Shown: positions 28,823 to 39,265 of the stretch, piece after piece
How the letters are laid out: each line of letters starts with the position of its first letter
Position numbering within the stretch: the stretch's first letter is position 1
Origin: Agromyces humatus
GTDB taxonomy: Bacteria; Actinomycetota; Actinomycetes; Actinomycetales; Microbacteriaceae
NCBI RefSeq assembly: GCF_021228295.1
Contig: NZ_JAJQPD010000007.1
Coordinates: 186,001-250,000 of the forward strand
DNA: 64,000 bases
Reading direction: 5' to 3'
Notes under the pieces: model-generated
The model's input: the letters and a program-made list of their open reading frames with translations, nothing else
What the model was told of the DNA's origin: nothing
Database searches by the model: none
Made by a program: the position numbers and the translations under genes

Positions 28823-30282
28823 ACCCCGCCATCGGGTACACCGCGATCGTCGGGGTGGCGCTCGTCTCGGCCCTCATCGGGTTCTACGGACTGCGCGTCT
28901 CGCGCACCACGAGCGACTTCTACGTGGCGAGCCGCACGGTTCGCCCGTGGTGGAACGCATCGGCGATCGGCGGCGAGTACCTCTCGGCCGCGTCGTTCCT
29001 CGGCGTCGCGGGCCTCATCCTGCTGACCGGCTCGGCCGCCCTGTGGTTCCCGATCGGCTACACCGCCGGCTACCTCATGCTGCTGCTGTTCGTCGCGGCG
29101 CCGCTGCGCCGCTCGGGTGCGTACACGATCCCCGACTTCACCGAGGCGCGCCTCGAGTCGCCGTGGGCGCGGCGGGTCACGAGCCTGCTGGTCATCGTGA
29201 TCGGATGGTTCTACATCGTGCCGCAGCTGCAGGGCGCCGCACTCACGGTGCGCATCACCACCGGGCTGCCGTCGTGGGTCGGCTCCGTCGCGGTCGCCGT
29301 GATCGTCGCGGTCGTCGTCGCGGCGGGCGGCATGCGCTCGATCACGTTCGTGCAGGCGTTCCAGTTCTGGCTGAAGCTGACCGCGCTCGCCGTGCCCGTC
29401 ATCGCACTGCTGCTCGTCGTCGGCGGCGGCGAGCCGCCCGCGCAGCTCACCCCTGCCGAGGCGTTCCCGCCGTCGGCCGGGCCCGGTGACCTCGACGTGT
29501 ACCGCACGGTGTCGCTCATGGTCGCCCTGCTGCTCGGCACCCTCGGCCTGCCGCACGTGCTCGTGCGGTTCTACACGAACCCCGACGGCGTCGCGGCCCG
29601 CCGCACGACGGTCATCGTGCTCGTGCTGCTCTCGGTGTTCTACCTCTTCCCCACGATCTTCGGATTCCTCGGGCGGGCGTTCGCTCCCGACCTGGCCGCG
29701 TCGGGCGAGGCCGATGCCCTCATCCTGCTGCTGCCCGAACGGCTCGTGCCGGGCCCAATCGGCGACGTGCTCACGGCGCTCGTCATCGCCGGTGCGTTCG
29801 CGGCGTTCCTCTCGACCTCCTCCGGCCTCGTCATCTCGCTCGCGGGCGTCATCAGCCAGGACCTGCTCGGCGGCAGCGTGCGCGGGTTCCGCATCGCCGC
29901 GATCGTCTCGACGGTCGTACCGCTGCTCGTCGCCCTCGCCACCGAGTCGTCGGGCCTCGCGGGCAGCGTCGGCCTCGTGTTCGCGTTCACGGCCTCGACC
30001 CTGTGCCCCGTGCTGATCCTCGGCATCTGGTGGCGGGGGCTCACGTCGCGCGGCGCGATCGCCGGGATGCTCACGGGCGCCGTGCTGTCGGGTGCGGCGA
30101 TCCTCGGAGGGCCGTTCGTCGCGACATCCGTGCCGCTCATCGCACCGTACCTCGAGCAGCCGGCCGCGTGGACGGTGCCGCTCGCCGTGATCGTGATCGT
30201 CACGGTCTCGCGACTCGACCGCCGCGGAACGCCGGCGGGCACCGATGCGTTCCTCACCCGGCTGCACGTTCCCGAGCGGTGA
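28819..30282 (+). CDS. Sodium:solute symporter (SSS family), ActP-like
   Basis: 487 residues from the GTG at 28819 (GTGA overlap). About 13 hydrophobic segments; SSS landmarks include TSDFYVASRTVRPWWNASAI, SAASFLGVAGL, GGMRSITFVQ and GLPHVLVRFYTNPDG. Clearly related to the divergent actP product but a different paralogue. Fourth gene of an operon with kinase, regulator and small membrane protein, so its substrate is probably the signal, or close to it. Confidence 0.92.
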   Translation: MNPAIGYTAIVGVALVSALIGFYGLRVSRTTSDFYVASRTVRPWWNASAIGGEYLSAASFLGVAGLILLTGSAALWFPIGYTAGYLMLLLFVAAPLRRSGAYTIPDFTEARLESPWARRVTSLLVIVIGWFYIVPQLQGAALTVRITTGLPSWVGSVAVAVIVAVVVAAGGMRSITFVQAFQFWLKLTALAVPVIALLLVVGGGEPPAQLTPAEAFPPSAGPGDLDVYRTVSLMVALLLGTLGLPHVLVRFYTNPDGVAARRTTVIVLVLLSVFYLFPTIFGFLGRAFAPDLAASGEADALILLLPERLVPGPIGDVLTALVIAGAFAAFLSTSSGLVISLAGVISQDLLGGSVRGFRIAAIVSTVVPLLVALATESSGLAGSVGLVFAFTASTLCPVLILGIWWRGLTSRGAIAGMLTGAVLSGAAILGGPFVATSVPLIAPYLEQPAAWTVPLAVIVIVTVSRLDRRGTPAGTDAFLTRLHVPER

Positions 30283-30330
30283 GCGCGGCGCCGCCTGCGG
30301 TCGGGCGGCGGGCGGATGCCGCGACCGGCG

Positions 30331-30975
30331 TCAGTTCGCCGATGTGACCCGCACGGGCTCGTCGCCGCGGGCGGCGAGCCGTGCTTCGAGACCCGCCCGC
30401 ACCGCGGGCCACTCGTCGACGATGATCGAGTAGACGGCGGAGTCGCGCCATGTGCCGTCGGCGCGCGGCTTGTGCCGGCGCAGCACGCCCTCGAAGGCGG
30501 CGCCGAGGCGCAGGATCGCCCCGCGCGAGCGGGCGTTGCGTGCGTCGGCCTGCAGCTTGACCCGGCCGAAGCCGTGGTCGAACGCGAGGCCGAGCAGCAG
30601 CAGCTTGGTCTCGACGTTGACGCCGGTGCCCCACACCCGCGGGTCGTAGGCGGTCCACCCGATGTGCGCCGACTCGCTGTCGAAGTCGAGGTCGCCGAGT
30701 TTCGTGGCGCCGACGATGCGGCCGTCATCGGCGCCGCCGCGCAGCCGCACGGTCCACGGCATCGCCGACGGGCCGCCCGAGTAGTAGCCGCGTGCGAACA
30801 CGTCGAACGCCGCCGCGTCCGCGGGCAGCCCCGCGGGGCCCCCGCCGTACCCGCCGGCGAACACCTCGGGTGTGCGGATCGCCGACTCGAGCGCGGGGAT
30901 GTCGTCGGGCGTGAAAGGTGTCAGGCGTACGAGGCGGCCGACGAGTTCGGCGTCGGCAGGACGGGTCGCGGTCAC
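30331..30975 (-). CDS. GNAT-family N-acetyltransferase
   Basis: 214 residues from the GTG at 30975 (VTATRPADAELVGRLVRL). It resembles the RimJ/RimL-like GNAT branch (PFTPDDIPALESAIRTPEV; ESAHIGWTAYDPRVWGTGVN; EGVLRRHKPRADGTWRDSAV), which acetylates small molecules or protein N-termini. CAGACT (30987-30982, minus) lies six bases upstream, a weak leaderless-type -10. The longer reading frame to 31266 runs across the intergenic region and the opposite gene and is not supported. Confidence 0.88.
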   Translation of the reverse strand: MTATRPADAELVGRLVRLTPFTPDDIPALESAIRTPEVFAGGYGGGPAGLPADAAAFDVFARGYYSGGPSAMPWTVRLRGGADDGRIVGATKLGDLDFDSESAHIGWTAYDPRVWGTGVNVETKLLLLGLAFDHGFGRVKLQADARNARSRGAILRLGAAFEGVLRRHKPRADGTWRDSAVYSIIVDEWPAVRAGLEARLAARGDEPVRVTSAN

Positions 30976-31101
30976 CCGTCGAGTCTGCCACGAGGCGTGG
31001 AGCGCGGTGCGCGGCCGAGGATCGCGAAAAGGGTTCCGGACGCGACATCCGCCCGCTAACGTGACGAGAGCTAGTGCAGATCCGAACGAAAGGTGGGGCC
31101 G

Positions 31102-31323
31102 ATGGGCGCTCTTGACGACATCACGAAGAAGGCACAGGACTTCGTCGAGGAGAACAAGGACAAGATCAACGAGGCGCTCAACAGCGAGCAGGCCGAAGAC
31201 ATCAGCGACAAGATCCTCGACGGCGTCGCCGACGCGGCCAAGAAGGTCGTTCCCGAGGAGCACCACGAGAAGATCGACGACGTGCGCGGCAACGTCGACG
31301 GGGCCATCGGCACCGAGAAGTAG
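31102..31323 (+). CDS. Rv0909-type (MT0933-like) antitoxin-like protein
   Basis: 73 residues, highly charged and helical (DDITKKAQDFVEENKDKINE...ILDGVADAAKKVV). It resembles the small actinobacterial family annotated as Rv0909/MT0933-like antitoxin. No toxin gene lies next to it, so a toxin-antitoxin role is not supported here; a stress protein role is equally possible. The ATG at 31102 is used because AAAGGTGG lies at a suitable distance upstream; a GTG at 31093 is in frame. Confidence 0.8.
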   Translation: MGALDDITKKAQDFVEENKDKINEALNSEQAEDISDKILDGVADAAKKVVPEEHHEKIDDVRGNVDGAIGTEK

Positions 31324-31332
31324 TCGCAGCGA

Positions 31333-31379
31333 CGCGAACGGGGCGGCGGGGGTCGATGACCCCTGCCGCCCCGTTCGCG
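31333..31379. terminator. Bidirectional terminator between the antitoxin-like gene and purA
   Basis: A 21-bp stem with one G-T pair: CGCGAACGGGGC (31333 on) pairs with GCCCCGTTCGCG (to 31379), with a five-base loop at 31354-31358. It lies between two converging genes, ending five bases before the purA stop. Confidence 0.85.
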
Positions 31380-31384
31380 CGAAC

Positions 31385-32671
31385 TCAGACGAGCAGGTCG
31401 TGCAGTGTGACGATCTCGTCGCGGCCCGGGCCGACGCCGATCGCCGAGATGCGCGAGCCGCTCATCGCCTCGAGCTCGCGCACATAGCTCTTCGCGTTCG
31501 GCGGCAGGTCGTCGAACTCGCGGGCGCCCGAGATGTCTTCGCTCCAGCCGGGGAACTCCTCGTAGATCGGCTTCGCGTGGTGGAAGTCGCTCTGCGAGAC
31601 GGGGATCTCGTCGAAGCGCTCGCCGTCGACCTCGTACGCGACGGCGACCGGGATGCGCTCGATGCCGGTGAGCACATCGAGCTTCGTGAGCACGAAATCG
31701 GTGACGCCGTTGATGCGCGCCGCGTAGCGGGCGATCGGTGCGTCGTACCAGCCCGTGCGGCGCTTGCGGCCCGTGGTGGTGCCGAACTCGTGCCCCTGCT
31801 CGGTGAGGAAGTCGCCCCACTCGTCGAAGAGCTCGGTGGGGAACGGCCCCGCGCCGACACGCGTCGTGTAGGCCTTCACGACCGCGATGACGCGGTCGAT
31901 GCGGTTGGGCGCGATGCCCGACCCGGTGACCGCTCCGCCGCTCGTGGCGTTCGACGACGTGACGAACGGGTAGGTGCCGTGGTCGACGTCGAGCATCGTC
32001 GCCTGCCCGCCCTCGAAGAGCACGGTCTCGCCGCGCTCGAGCGCCTGGTGCAGCAGCAGCGATGTGTCGGTGACCATGGGTCGCAGCCGATCGACGTAGC
32101 TGAGCAGGTCGTCGACGACCTCGTCGACGCCGATGGCCCGGCGGTTGTAGACCTTCAGCAGCAGGTGGTTCTTCTGGTCGAGCGCCCCCTCGACCTTCTG
32201 TCGCAGGATGTTCTCGTCGAACAGGTCTTGCATGCGGATGCCGACGCGGTTGATCTTGTCGGCGTAGGCCGGGCCGATGCCGCGGCCGGTCGTGCCGATC
32301 TGGCGCTTGCCGAGGAAGCGCTCGGTGACCTTGTCGAGGGTGCGGTGGTACTGGGTGATGAGGTGCGCGTTCGCCGAGATGCGCAGCTTCGAGACGTCGA
32401 CCCCACGGCTCTCGAGCCCCTCGAGTTCTTCGAACAGCACCTCGATGTCGACCACGACGCCGTTCGCGATGACGGGGGTCACGCCCGGCGTGAGGATTCC
32501 GGACGGGAGCAGGTGCAACGCGTACTTCTCTTCGCCGATGACCACGGTGTGGCCGGCGTTGTTGCCGCCGTTGAACTTCACGACGTAGTCGAGGCGCGAG
32601 CCGAGCAGGTCGGTTGCCTTGCCCTTGCCCTCGTCTCCCCACTGTGCTCCGATGAGTACGGCGGCGGGCAT
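31385..32671 (-). CDS. purA: Adenylosuccinate synthetase
   Basis: 428 residues, normal length. GTP loop [11 protein letters not shown] with catalytic Asp13, and His41 in [41 protein letters not shown] split over the active site, and [11 protein letters not shown] are all typical. It makes adenylosuccinate from IMP and Asp, the first step to AMP. One base separates its ATG from the stop of the DUF3151 gene, so the two are co-translated. Confidence 0.98.
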   Translation of the reverse strand: MPAAVLIGAQWGDEGKGKATDLLGSRLDYVVKFNGGNNAGHTVVIGEEKYALHLLPSGILTPGVTPVIANGVVVDIEVLFEELEGLESRGVDVSKLRISANAHLITQYHRTLDKVTERFLGKRQIGTTGRGIGPAYADKINRVGIRMQDLFDENILRQKVEGALDQKNHLLLKVYNRRAIGVDEVVDDLLSYVDRLRPMVTDTSLLLHQALERGETVLFEGGQATMLDVDHGTYPFVTSSNATSGGAVTGSGIAPNRIDRVIAVVKAYTTRVGAGPFPTELFDEWGDFLTEQGHEFGTTTGRKRRTGWYDAPIARYAARINGVTDFVLTKLDVLTGIERIPVAVAYEVDGERFDEIPVSQSDFHHAKPIYEEFPGWSEDISGAREFDDLPPNAKSYVRELEAMSGSRISAIGVGPGRDEIVTLHDLLV

Positions 32672-32672
32672 G

Positions 32673-33218
32673 TCAGTCCTCTCCTGCCGCGTCGGCCACG
32701 GCGGGTTCTGCGAGCGGTTCGCCATCGTGCGCCGAGGTCGACGACGAGGGCGCGAACGCGTCGTCTGACGACACGATCGTGATGAGCTGGGTGGGGGTGA
32801 ACTCGCTCGCGATGCGAGCGGGCGCCTCGGCGTCGGCACTCGCCAGTTCGTCGGCGAGACGCTGCGCGCGCTCGTCGAGCCCGAGCTGCTCGGCGGCGCG
32901 GCGCTGCGTGTCGAGGGCCCTGAGGTAGGCGCGGTTCGGCTCGGCAGACCACGGCACCGCGGTGCCCGGCTGCCATCCGCCGAGGGTGAGTTGCTCGCTC
33001 GCGAGCTCGACGGCGACGGCGGCGTACGCGAACGCCTCGATGGGCCGCCCCTCGGAGTCGGCGAGGTCGGCGAGCTCGGTCCAGGCGAGCGGCGAGGTCG
33101 GATGACTCGCAACGACCCCGACGACGGATGAGCGATCGGCATCGGCGAGCGCCTGTCGCACCTGCGGTTCGTCGGCGAGCAGGGCGCCGGACGCGGGTGC
33201 TGATTCTTCAGGAGTCAC
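32673..33218 (-). CDS. DUF3151 family protein
   Basis: 181 residues. The core ([13 protein letters not shown]...[18 protein letters not shown]...[24 protein letters not shown]) matches the actinobacterial DUF3151 family, which has a TPR-like helical look. The last 40 residues are an acidic, Ser-rich tail. GTG at 33218; TAGGGT (33229-33224, minus) lies five bases upstream and there is no Shine-Dalgarno, so a leaderless mRNA is likely. Function unknown; it heads an operon with purA. Confidence 0.85.
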   Translation of the reverse strand: MTPEESAPASGALLADEPQVRQALADADRSSVVGVVASHPTSPLAWTELADLADSEGRPIEAFAYAAVAVELASEQLTLGGWQPGTAVPWSAEPNRAYLRALDTQRRAAEQLGLDERAQRLADELASADAEAPARIASEFTPTQLITIVSSDDAFAPSSSTSAHDGEPLAEPAVADAAGED

Positions 33219-33264
33219 ACTTCACCCTATCGCGGGGCCCTTCCCGCGCCCGTGAACCAACACA

Positions 33265-33297
33265 CGAGGGGCCGGAGCCGTCGGGCCCGACCCCTCG
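33265..33297 (-). terminator. Hairpin downstream of the subtilase gene
   Basis: CGAGGGG (33265-33271) pairs with CCCCTCG (33291-33297), with further GGCC/GGGCC pairing possible in the loop. Located 22 bases after the subtilase stop on the minus strand. Confidence 0.5.
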
Positions 33298-33318
33298 CGC
33301 GAACGTCAGCTCAGGCCA

Positions 33319-34764
33319 CTACTGCACGGCGTTGAGCGCGTTGACGTTTCCGGCCCCGTAGAACCCGTTGCGCTGGCCACCGGTGCACGTGGCCGGGTAG
33401 CCGGGACGCGGCTCGTAGACGCCGACCGGGCATGCCAGCGGAGTCGCCGAGCGCTCGAGGAACGAGGCGAGCTGGCCGGGGTTCATGCCCGGGTGCGCAG
33501 AGAGCGCGAGCGCCGCGACGCCGGCCGCGTGCGGGCCCGCCATCGACGTGCCCTGCTTGTAGCCCCAACCGCCACCGGGATAGACGGTCGAGAGCACGGC
33601 GTCGGTGATGGTGGACGCGGCCCCGCCGGTGCGGAAGCGGGTGTCGCCGCCAGGAGCCGTCACATCGACGACGCCCTGCCCGTACGACGAGTAGTAGCTC
33701 TTCTGCTCGGTCGGGCCGACGGCCGAGACCGTGACGACGCCCGGCGCCTCCGCCGGAAGGTCACGACAGGCGCCGGTGATCGTGCGGTCCTCGACCGGGG
33801 CGCTGCCGTCGTTGGGGCTCGTCGAGTCCACGAACTTGTGCTGCAGGTCGACGTTGCTGTTGCCCGCCGACGCGATCGTGAGCGTGCCCTGCGCGTTCGA
33901 GTACCGCAGCGCGCGCTGCACCGCCTGCCAGACCGGACGCTGGCTCGGGTCGTTCACGCAGTTGAACTCCCACGGATCGATGAAGTAGCTGTTGTTCGTG
34001 ATCGGCATGCCGTGGTCGGCCGCCCAGAGGTACGCGCAGACCGCCGCCTCGGGGTAGATGTAGCCGTCATCGTTCACGACCTTCACCGAGGCGACCTTGA
34101 CGCCCGGTGCGACGCCGACGATGCCCACGCCGTTGAGCGCCGCGGCGATCGTGCCGGCGACATGGGTGCCGTGGTCGGAGGTCGTCGGGCTCCATGCGGC
34201 TTCGCTCGTGTCGGCGACACCGCCGAGGCACGACGCGCTCTGGTCCTTCGCGACCTGCGTCGCGAGGTCGGGGTGGCCGGCGTCGATGCCCGAGTCGAGC
34301 ACGCCGACCACGATCGACGGGTCACCCGTCGTGACCGCGTGAGCCTCGGCCACGTCGATCTGCGCCATGTCCCACTGCGCGCCCCAGAGCGGCTCGGCGG
34401 TCGGGTCGCCGACGGCCGAGACTGCAGCCGAGTCGACGGCCTCGACGACCTCGTCGTCGATGAGGGTCGTGCCGAGTCCATCGGTCGAGGCGACCGACTC
34501 GACGCCGGCGCCGGCGACGGCTCGTTCGAATGCGGTGTTCGTCGACCGTGCGACGAGCACGCCGATCTGGTCGTACGCGGCGACGACGGTGCCGCCCGCA
34601 GCCGCGACTCGCGCCTCGGCCGCCTTCGTGCTCTTGCCCTGCGGCGCGAGCACGAGGTACGTGGAGTCGGGCCCTGCAGCGGCGGCCGGTGCGACGGCCG
34701 CCCCCATGAGCCCGACGGCGAGGGCAGCGGCGGATGCCGCGCCGATCACCTTGTGGAATTTCAT
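33319..34764 (-). CDS. Secreted S8 family serine protease (subtilase)
   Basis: 481 residues. A signal peptide (about 1-30, ending APAAAA), a prodomain-like region of about 80 residues, then the S8 domain with catalytic Asp157 (VLDSGIDAGHPD), His198 (HGTHVAG), the oxyanion Asn in ASAGNSN and Ser407 (GTSMAGPHAAG). Cysteines at about 179, 243, 269, 333 and near the C-terminus suggest disulfides. No sorting signal or C-terminal extra domain is visible, so it is probably released. GGAGACAGG precedes the ATG. Likely a general extracellular protease. Confidence 0.95.
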   Translation of the reverse strand: MKFHKVIGAASAAALAVGLMGAAVAPAAAAGPDSTYLVLAPQGKSTKAAEARVAAAGGTVVAAYDQIGVLVARSTNTAFERAVAGAGVESVASTDGLGTTLIDDEVVEAVDSAAVSAVGDPTAEPLWGAQWDMAQIDVAEAHAVTTGDPSIVVGVLDSGIDAGHPDLATQVAKDQSASCLGGVADTSEAAWSPTTSDHGTHVAGTIAAALNGVGIVGVAPGVKVASVKVVNDDGYIYPEAAVCAYLWAADHGMPITNNSYFIDPWEFNCVNDPSQRPVWQAVQRALRYSNAQGTLTIASAGNSNVDLQHKFVDSTSPNDGSAPVEDRTITGACRDLPAEAPGVVTVSAVGPTEQKSYYSSYGQGVVDVTAPGGDTRFRTGGAASTITDAVLSTVYPGGGWGYKQGTSMAGPHAAGVAALALSAHPGMNPGQLASFLERSATPLACPVGVYEPRPGYPATCTGGQRNGFYGAGNVNALNAVQ

Positions 34765-34915
34765 CCTGTCTCCGATCGAAATGAGTGGAGCTCCGCCGAC
34801 CGGGTCGGTCGGCGGCCCGGCCAGTCCAGTGGGTGCGACGAGCGGCGGCGTCGATGGTGCCGCACGACCGGTGGCGCGAGTCTATTGCCCCCCTTCCGGG
34901 GGGCGCGCGGGTTGA

Positions 34916-36424
<1,509 letters not shown>

Positions 36425-36449
36425 CCGACGCCGCGGCACGATCGACGCT

Positions 36450-36482
36450 CCGCCCCCGCTCCTTTCCCGGAGCCGGGGGCGG
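36450..36482 (+). terminator. argG terminator hairpin
   Basis: CCGCCCCCGCTCC pairs with GGAGCCGGGGGCGG (one bulged base), four- to five-base loop with a TTTC run, 25 bases after the argG stop. Confidence 0.75.
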
Positions 36483-36586
36483 TGCCATACTCAGACGACT
36501 GGCCGGTCGGCGCTCGGGACGGCGGGCAGCATCCCTCGGGAGGTCACGATGGCCGGCGACGCGATGGCACGAACGGATGTCTCGTC

Positions 36587-38059
36587 GTGAGCACCGAGAC
36601 CGCGGCGATCCTCGGCCTCGTGCTCGTGCTGTTCGACTGGGTCATCCGCGTCATCGCGCTCATCGTCATCCCGCGCGACCGCAAGCCGACCGCCGCGATG
36701 GCCTGGCTGCTCGCGATCTTCCTGATCCCGTTCGTCGGCATCGTGCTGTTCCTGCTCATCGGCAACATCAAGCTGCCGAAGAAGTGGCGGGTGCGCCAGG
36801 CCGAGGTCAATCGACTCATCACCGAGCGCAGCGACGGCCTCGACCTCGCCCCCGACCGGTCGACCTGGCCGACGTGGTTCGCGACCGTCGTCGAGCAGAA
36901 CCGGCGCCTCGGCGCCCTGCCCGCCGTCGGGGGCAACCGGGCCACGCTCATCGGCGACTATCAGGCGTCGATCGACGCGATGACCGCCGACGTCGACACG
37001 GCCGAGCGCTTCGTGCACGTCGAGTTCTTCATCGTGTCGCTCGACGACACGACACGCGGGTTCTTCGCGGCCATGGAACGTGCCGTGCAGCGCGGCGTCG
37101 TCGTGCGCGTGCTGCTCGACCACATCTCGACCGGGCGCTCGGCGACCCACAAGGCCACGTACGCCGAGCTCGACCGCATCGGCGCGAAGTGGAGCTTCAT
37201 GCTTCCGGTGCAGCCGTTCAAGGGCAAGTACCAGCGCCCCGATCTGCGCAACCATCGCAAGATCGTCGTCGTCGACGGCCGGGTCGGGTACACGGGTTCG
37301 CAGAACCTGATCGACCGCAGCTACAACGCGAAGAAGAACCTCAAGCGGGGGCTGCAGTGGCAGGAGCTCGTCGCCCGCATCACCGGTCCGACCGTGACGG
37401 CACTGAACTCCGTGTTCCTCTCGGACTGGTACGCCGAGACCGACGAACTCCTCACCGACGACGAGAACGTGCGCGCGACGGTCGTCCCCTTCGACACGTC
37501 GCCCGATGCGCTCGATTGCCAGATCGTGCCGAGCGGTCCGGCGTTCGACGGCGAGAACAACCTGCGGCTCTTCCTCTCGCTCGTGAACTCGGCGCAGCAA
37601 CGGGTGATCATCACGAGCCCGTACTTCGTGCCCGACGAGGCGATGATGTACGCGATCACCTCAGCGCGGCTGCGTGGACTCGACGTGCAGCTGTTCGTCT
37701 CGGAGATCGGCGATCAGGGGTCGGTGTGGCACGCCCAGCGCTCGTACTACGGGGCGCTGCTGCGGGCGGGCGTGCAGATCTGGCTGTACCCGGGCCCGTA
37801 CATCCTGCACGCGAAGCACCTCTCGATCGACGACGATGTGGCGGTGATCGGGTCGAGCAACATGGACATCCGCTCGTTCAACCTCAACTTCGAGGTGTGC
37901 ATGCTCGTGCGCGGCACGTCATTCGTCGCCGACATGCGAGCGGTCGAGCAGGGATACCGCGACATCGGCCGGCAGCTGACACTCGAGGAGTGGGAGCAGG
38001 AGCCGTCCTCGGCCACGTTCCTCGACGGCATCGCGCGGCTGACGTCGGCGCTGCAGTAG
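36587..38059 (+). CDS. cls: Cardiolipin synthase (phospholipase D superfamily)
   Basis: 490 residues: two N-terminal membrane helices (ILGLVLVLFDWVIRVIALIVI and MAWLLAIFLIPFVGIVLFLL), the PLDc_N region, then two HKD motifs, NHRKIVVVDGRVGYTGSQN (about 220) and LHAKHLSIDDDVAVIGSSN (about 405). It condenses phosphatidyl groups into cardiolipin at the membrane. The GTG at 36587 is the last start before the first helix; earlier in-frame starts would add unlikely sequence. Confidence 0.93.
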   Translation: MSTETAAILGLVLVLFDWVIRVIALIVIPRDRKPTAAMAWLLAIFLIPFVGIVLFLLIGNIKLPKKWRVRQAEVNRLITERSDGLDLAPDRSTWPTWFATVVEQNRRLGALPAVGGNRATLIGDYQASIDAMTADVDTAERFVHVEFFIVSLDDTTRGFFAAMERAVQRGVVVRVLLDHISTGRSATHKATYAELDRIGAKWSFMLPVQPFKGKYQRPDLRNHRKIVVVDGRVGYTGSQNLIDRSYNAKKNLKRGLQWQELVARITGPTVTALNSVFLSDWYAETDELLTDDENVRATVVPFDTSPDALDCQIVPSGPAFDGENNLRLFLSLVNSAQQRVIITSPYFVPDEAMMYAITSARLRGLDVQLFVSEIGDQGSVWHAQRSYYGALLRAGVQIWLYPGPYILHAKHLSIDDDVAVIGSSNMDIRSFNLNFEVCMLVRGTSFVADMRAVEQGYRDIGRQLTLEEWEQEPSSATFLDGIARLTSALQ

Positions 38060-38075
38060 CAGGAAGGAACGAGGG

Positions 38076-38744
38076 ATGCTCCAGGCGATCGGCCACATCC
38101 TCCCGATCGCGCTCGCCGTGGCGATCAGCTCGGTGCCGATCATGGCGACGATCGTCATCCTGCTCTCCCCGAAGGGCGCACGCACCGGTCTCCCCTTCCT
38201 GATCGGTTGGGTCCTCGGCATGGCCGTGATCGTGACCCTCTGCACCATCGGCGCCCAGGCGATCCCGGCGCCCCGATCGGATCGGCGCGAGGCGACGGCG
38301 ATCGCCGTCGCCGAGATCCTCGTCGGTATCGCGATCGTGGTGGTCGCGATCGTGGAGTGGCGCCGTGCCCGTCGCCACCCCTCGGACGCCCTCCCGAAGT
38401 GGCTGGCCACCGTCGACAGGCTCGGGCCGTGGAGTGCCTTCGGGATCGCCTTCGCCCTCAACATCCGGCCGAAGGGCCTCCTGCTCGCCATCGCGGCGGG
38501 CATCGCGATCCGGGCCGCCACGCTCTCGGCGGGCGAGTCGGCGATCGTGATCGCGATCTACACGATCATCGGCGCGCTGACCGTCGCCGTGCCGGTCATC
38601 CTGTCGCTGGTCGATCGCAAGGGGATGCAACCGAGGCTCGTCGAACTGAAGGAATGGCTCGCGCACAACAGCGCCACGGTGACCGCACTCATCCTGCTGC
38701 TCATCGGCGTGGTCATCATCGGGGCGGGTCTGGCGAACCTCTGA
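38076..38744 (+). CDS. GAP-family (Sap/sulfolipid-addressing-like) membrane protein
   Basis: 222 residues with six hydrophobic segments and the LysE/GAP-like fold (LPIALAVAISSVPIMATIVIL; GLPFLIGWVLGMAVIV). The mycobacterial homologue class is linked to glycolipid export. AAGGAA and GAGGG stretches precede the ATG, 16 bases after the cardiolipin synthase stop, so the two probably share an mRNA, which fits an envelope-lipid role. Confidence 0.85.
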   Translation: MLQAIGHILPIALAVAISSVPIMATIVILLSPKGARTGLPFLIGWVLGMAVIVTLCTIGAQAIPAPRSDRREATAIAVAEILVGIAIVVVAIVEWRRARRHPSDALPKWLATVDRLGPWSAFGIAFALNIRPKGLLLAIAAGIAIRAATLSAGESAIVIAIYTIIGALTVAVPVILSLVDRKGMQPRLVELKEWLAHNSATVTALILLLIGVVIIGAGLANL

Positions 38745-38764
38745 CACCTCGAACCGGTTCCGCC

Positions 38765-38797
38765 GGTTGCGAGGGCGGGACTCGAACCCGCGACACC
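38765..38797 (-). other. tRNA 3'-end fragment (T-arm plus acceptor strand)
   Basis: On the minus strand the T-arm reads GCGGG-TTCGAGT-CCCGC (5-bp stem, canonical TTCGA loop, 38791-38775), followed by the seven-base acceptor strand CCTCGCA, a discriminator A and CC. The matching 5' acceptor strand (TGCGAGG), D-arm and anticodon arm are absent in the 100 bases upstream, which belong to the SnoaL-like gene. Such fragments are often attachment-site remnants left by integrative elements. Confidence 0.55.
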
Positions 38798-38819
38798 ACG
38801 TCGACAGGTCGAATCGGCG

Positions 38820-39188
38820 TCAGGCCGGCGTCTGCTGGTGCGCGGCCACGTGCCACGCGCCGTCGTCGTAGAGGTACGTCGTCGACATGCGCAGGTTCAC
38901 GGAGTCGTCGCCGCGCCGCGCCACGGCGCGATAGACGACGATGCCGGCGCGGTCGCCGAGGCGGATGACCGCGGGCTCGTGCAGTTCGTACGACTCCCAG
39001 GGCGGCACACTGCGGAACGCGGCCATGACCTCGTCGCGCCCGAGCATCGCCCCGTCGACGACCATGAGGGCGTCGCGGGTCATCGACCGCTGGTAGTGCT
39101 CACCGCCGCGGCCCTCGACGATCGCACGCCATCCGGCGTGCTCCTCGTGCAGCAGGCGGGCGGGCAGATCGTCGGTGATCTCGGTCAT
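38820..39188 (-). CDS. SnoaL/NTF2-like (DUF4440-type) protein
   Basis: 122 residues with a one-domain NTF2-like pattern: N-terminal helices (HEEHAGWRAIVEGRGGEHYQ), a LMVVDGAMLGRDEVMAAF segment and C-terminal strands ending WHVAAHQQTPA. These bind or turn over small molecules; no substrate can be assigned. TAGCGT (39200-39195, minus) lies six bases before the ATG, so the mRNA is probably leaderless. Confidence 0.85.
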   Translation of the reverse strand: MTEITDDLPARLLHEEHAGWRAIVEGRGGEHYQRSMTRDALMVVDGAMLGRDEVMAAFRSVPPWESYELHEPAVIRLGDRAGIVVYRAVARRGDDSVNLRMSTTYLYDDGAWHVAAHQQTPA

Positions 39189-39265
39189 GTGCCAACGCTA
39201 ACCGCGATCGGATGCCGCGGGAAGGGCGGATGGCGAATCCCCGCCGTGTTGCGACATCCGCTTGC

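Noticed and set aside
30331..31266. 311-residue version of the GNAT protein
   Set aside because: The extra N-terminus runs across the intergenic region and antisense to the antitoxin-like gene; the domain starts at GTG 30975.
38765..38850. Complete tRNA gene
   Set aside because: Only the T-arm and 3' acceptor strand are found; no D-arm, anticodon arm or 5' acceptor strand precede them.
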